The position numbers were made by a program, and so were the translations under genes. A DNA stretch of 7,678 nt from DAOTYH01 sp034435015. Its GTDB lineage: Bacteria; Chloroflexota; Anaerolineae; Aggregatilineales; UBA3940. How positions within the stretch are numbered: the first letter of the stretch is position 1; the number at the start of each line of letters is the position of its first letter. Under the pieces are notes generated by a model. It searched no databases. It saw only the letters and a list, made by a program, of their open reading frames with translations, and was not told where the DNA came from. The stretch is from positions 1 to 7,678 of the forward strand of contig DAOTYH010000050.1 in assembly GCA_034435015.1 (NCBI GenBank), in the 5' to 3' direction. Positions 6,562 through 7,678 of this stretch are shown here, piece after piece.

Positions 6562-7329
6562 CTACTGGCTGATGCTGTACACCACGCTGACCGACACCGT
6601 GACAGCCATCTGCCCCTGACTGATGGGAGGCGCCCCCCCGCCGCGTCCAACGGCGGCCTCAACGGCATACATAGGCACCACACCGCCGCCGGTAGACTCG
6701 CTGACGATGATCGGGTCGCCCAGCCTGACGCCCAGCGCATCAGCCAGCTCCTGTGCCCGTGTCCGGGCATCCTCGACGGCCTTGCGGCGTGCCTCAGACT
6801 CCAGCGCGGTTGTGTCGCTGATGCCGAAGGTCAGCCCATAGACGGTGTTAGCCCCTGCGTTCAGCGCCGCATCAATGACATCGCCGATCTTGCTTATATC
6901 GCGCACTGTGACATTGAGTGTGTTCTGCACGTGATACACCCGCTCACCGGTCAACTGGCCGGTCTGCGGATCGGTCTTGTCCTCGATCCAGACGTTGAAA
7001 TTGGTCGTCTGGAGGTCTTCCTCAGCGATGCCGGCATCCAGCAGAGCCTGCTTGACCCGCTCCATGGCGCTGTTGTTCTGAGACACAGCCTGCCCCAGGT
7101 CAGCCCCGGCAGTATCTACGCCAAGCTGGATGTAAGCCACGTCTGGTGTGCCGTAGGCTTCCCCTGTGCCGCTCACGCTGATCGAGTTAGAGGGCGGATA
7201 GCCGCCCTGTTGGGCAGGAGGAAGTACCCCCCCGCCGCCGGCACAGCCGGTCATCAGCACGACCATGGCCAGCAGTGAAAGCCCAGCCGGCCCTAATGTC
7301 TTCCAACTCAGCAAACTTGCGGTTTCCAT
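6562..7329 (-). CDS. SIMPL-domain (DUF541) lipoprotein
   Basis: A 255-aa protein. A hydrophobic stretch (about 15-28) ends in the lipobox LMTGC, giving a lipid-anchored Cys29, followed by a Gly/Pro-rich tether. From about residue 48 it follows the SIMPL pattern: ISVSGTGEAYGTPDVAYIQLGV, an A..NN..M..V..AL helix, GIAEEDLQTTNFNV (about 100-113), an ISKIGDVIDAAL helix, and near the C-terminus EARRKAVEDARTRAQELADALG, then G.PI.VSE. Its length fits the family. SIMPL proteins (BP26 and YggE are examples) are periplasmic or extracytoplasmic, form ring-like oligomers and have been linked to envelope and oxidative stress; the exact role is unknown. AGGAG (7340-7336) lies 6 nt before the ATG. A GC hairpin (7350-7368) sits just upstream in the probable leader. 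Confidence 0.93.
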   Translation of the reverse strand: METASLLSWKTLGPAGLSLLAMVVLMTGCAGGGGVLPPAQQGGYPPSNSISVSGTGEAYGTPDVAYIQLGVDTAGADLGQAVSQNNSAMERVKQALLDAGIAEEDLQTTNFNVWIEDKTDPQTGQLTGERVYHVQNTLNVTVRDISKIGDVIDAALNAGANTVYGLTFGISDTTALESEARRKAVEDARTRAQELADALGVRLGDPIIVSESTGGGVVPMYAVEAAVGRGGGAPPISQGQMAVTVSVSVVYSISQ

Positions 7330-7349
7330 ATGTTTCTCCTCACCTTACC

Positions 7350-7368
7350 GGCGGCACACATCGCCGCC
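7350..7368 (-). other. GC hairpin in the SIMPL leader
   Basis: GGCGGC (7350-7355) pairs perfectly with GCCGCC (7363-7368) around a 7-nt loop. It stands 9 nt upstream of the SIMPL Shine-Dalgarno on the transcript, without covering it. It could stabilise the 5' end; no ligand-binding motif is apparent. Confidence 0.35.
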
Positions 7369-7470
7369 TGAGATCGTTGCACCTTGCGGCGCTGTAGATC
7401 AAGACGCCGACGACTCAGGAAAAGTTCCCAGCAGGGGTAATCTGGTATTGCAGTATCGTAGCATCGCAAT

Positions 7471-7550
7471 GGGAGTGGCTAATAGAGTGGATATAGAGGG
7501 CTAAAATCGCCCGACCCGTTAACACTATGTCCACCCTTTTGGCCACTCCC
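7471..7550. repeat. 80-bp near-palindrome with 26-bp arms (possible IS ends or MITE-like remnant)
   Basis: The arm at 7471-7496 begins GGGAGTGGC and the arm at 7525-7550 ends GCCACTCCC. Aligned as inverted repeats they match at 22 of 26 positions, with a 28-nt centre. Two of the four mismatches would be G-U pairs in + strand RNA. The outer 9 bp are perfect, as in terminal inverted repeats. No clear target duplication is seen in the flanks (AAT left, TCT right). It could be a tiny non-autonomous element, two abutting IS ends, or a structured RNA. Confidence 0.6.
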
Positions 7551-7590
7551 TCTGCTGAGGCCGCCCGTAGTATTCTCAATAAAAATGCGA

Positions 7591-7637
7591 CTCCGTGATA
7601 AAGTTGTAGAGACAAAACCAACAACAGAATCACGGAG
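7591..7637 (+). promoter_or_regulatory. Hairpin that would sequester the Shine-Dalgarno of the edge ORF
   Basis: CTCCGTGAT (7591-7599) pairs perfectly with ATCACGGAG (7629-7637). A 3x3 internal loop and an inner GTTGT/ACAAC stem (7603-7607 with 7621-7625) follow, with a 13-nt loop. The 3' arm ends in GGAG (7634-7637), the only Shine-Dalgarno for the ATG at 7643. Such hairpins are known to block translation of transposases from read-through transcripts; its use here is inference. It could also be a subterminal repeat. Confidence 0.5.
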
Positions 7638-7642
7638 CGCTG

Positions 7643-7678
7643 ATGGACAGTATAACACGGATTCGAGTGGCGTACGCA
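7643..7678 (+). CDS. Start of an ORF running off the right edge, possibly a transposase
   Basis: Twelve codons are visible (MDSITRIRVAYA) from an ATG with GGAG 5 nt upstream. The start faintly recalls ISAzo13-type transposases, and the inverted repeats just upstream support a mobile element, but twelve residues cannot identify a protein. Treat it as a partial CDS of unknown product. Confidence 0.4.
   Translation, partial: MDSITRIRVAYA

Larger units (their letters stand above)
7330..7642. other. Non-coding region rich in inverted repeats
   Basis: I see no convincing gene in these 313 bases. The first 20 or so hold the SIMPL Shine-Dalgarno and leader hairpin, and its promoter should lie further right, though no good -10/-35 pair is visible. 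From 7471 on, two inverted repeats dominate (7471-7550 and 7591-7637). Base composition is more AT-rich than in the genes to the left, which fits a mobile-element boundary. Confidence 0.5.

Noticed and set aside
6496..7278. Long + strand open frame (260 codons)
   Set aside because: It is antisense to the SIMPL gene, whose lipobox, domain pattern and Shine-Dalgarno are clear.

Overview
The window is a chromosomal stretch of GC-rich bacterial DNA. Intrinsic terminators, sigma70-like promoters and Shine-Dalgarno sites are visible. The gene families (small lipoproteins with a Cys/YDLRA domain, a LysM-M23 endopeptidase, a SIMPL lipoprotein, a YbjN-like protein, a small four-helix membrane protein) suggest an Anaerolineae-type member of the Chloroflexota. 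That is inference from family flavour only; no taxonomic marker gene is present.

Left part (1-1139, + strand): the 3' end of a secreted or surface protein carries two copies of a domain of about 80 residues. After a clear terminator and a consensus -10 promoter comes a small lipoprotein with a third copy of the same domain. Its transcript meets that of a convergent, minus-strand ConA-like beta-sandwich protein (1187-1966) at a shared hairpin. A divergent intergenic region follows, then a small four-helix membrane protein (2077-2427, probable TTG start).

Middle part (2490-4871, - strand): a compact apparent operon, read right to left. It encodes a beta-class adenine DNA methyltransferase, a second beta-class methyltransferase of CcrM/HinfI type with a C-terminal RAMA-like domain (TGATG overlap between the two), and a YbjN-like protein 22 nt further on. 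No restriction endonuclease is visible, so the two enzymes look solitary, although a distant or unrecognised partner cannot be excluded.

Right part (4938-7329, - strand): a five-LysM M23 endopeptidase with all zinc-ligand histidines, its own promoter, and upstream of it a SIMPL-domain lipoprotein ending in a good terminator. The two share a cell-envelope theme.

Right edge (7330-7678): non-coding DNA with strong symmetry. It holds an 80-bp near-palindrome (26-bp arms, 22/26 matching) and a second hairpin that would bury the Shine-Dalgarno of an ORF starting at 7643 and running off the edge. The layout resembles the end of an insertion sequence or a MITE-like remnant plus the start of a transposase, but too little of the ORF is visible for identification.
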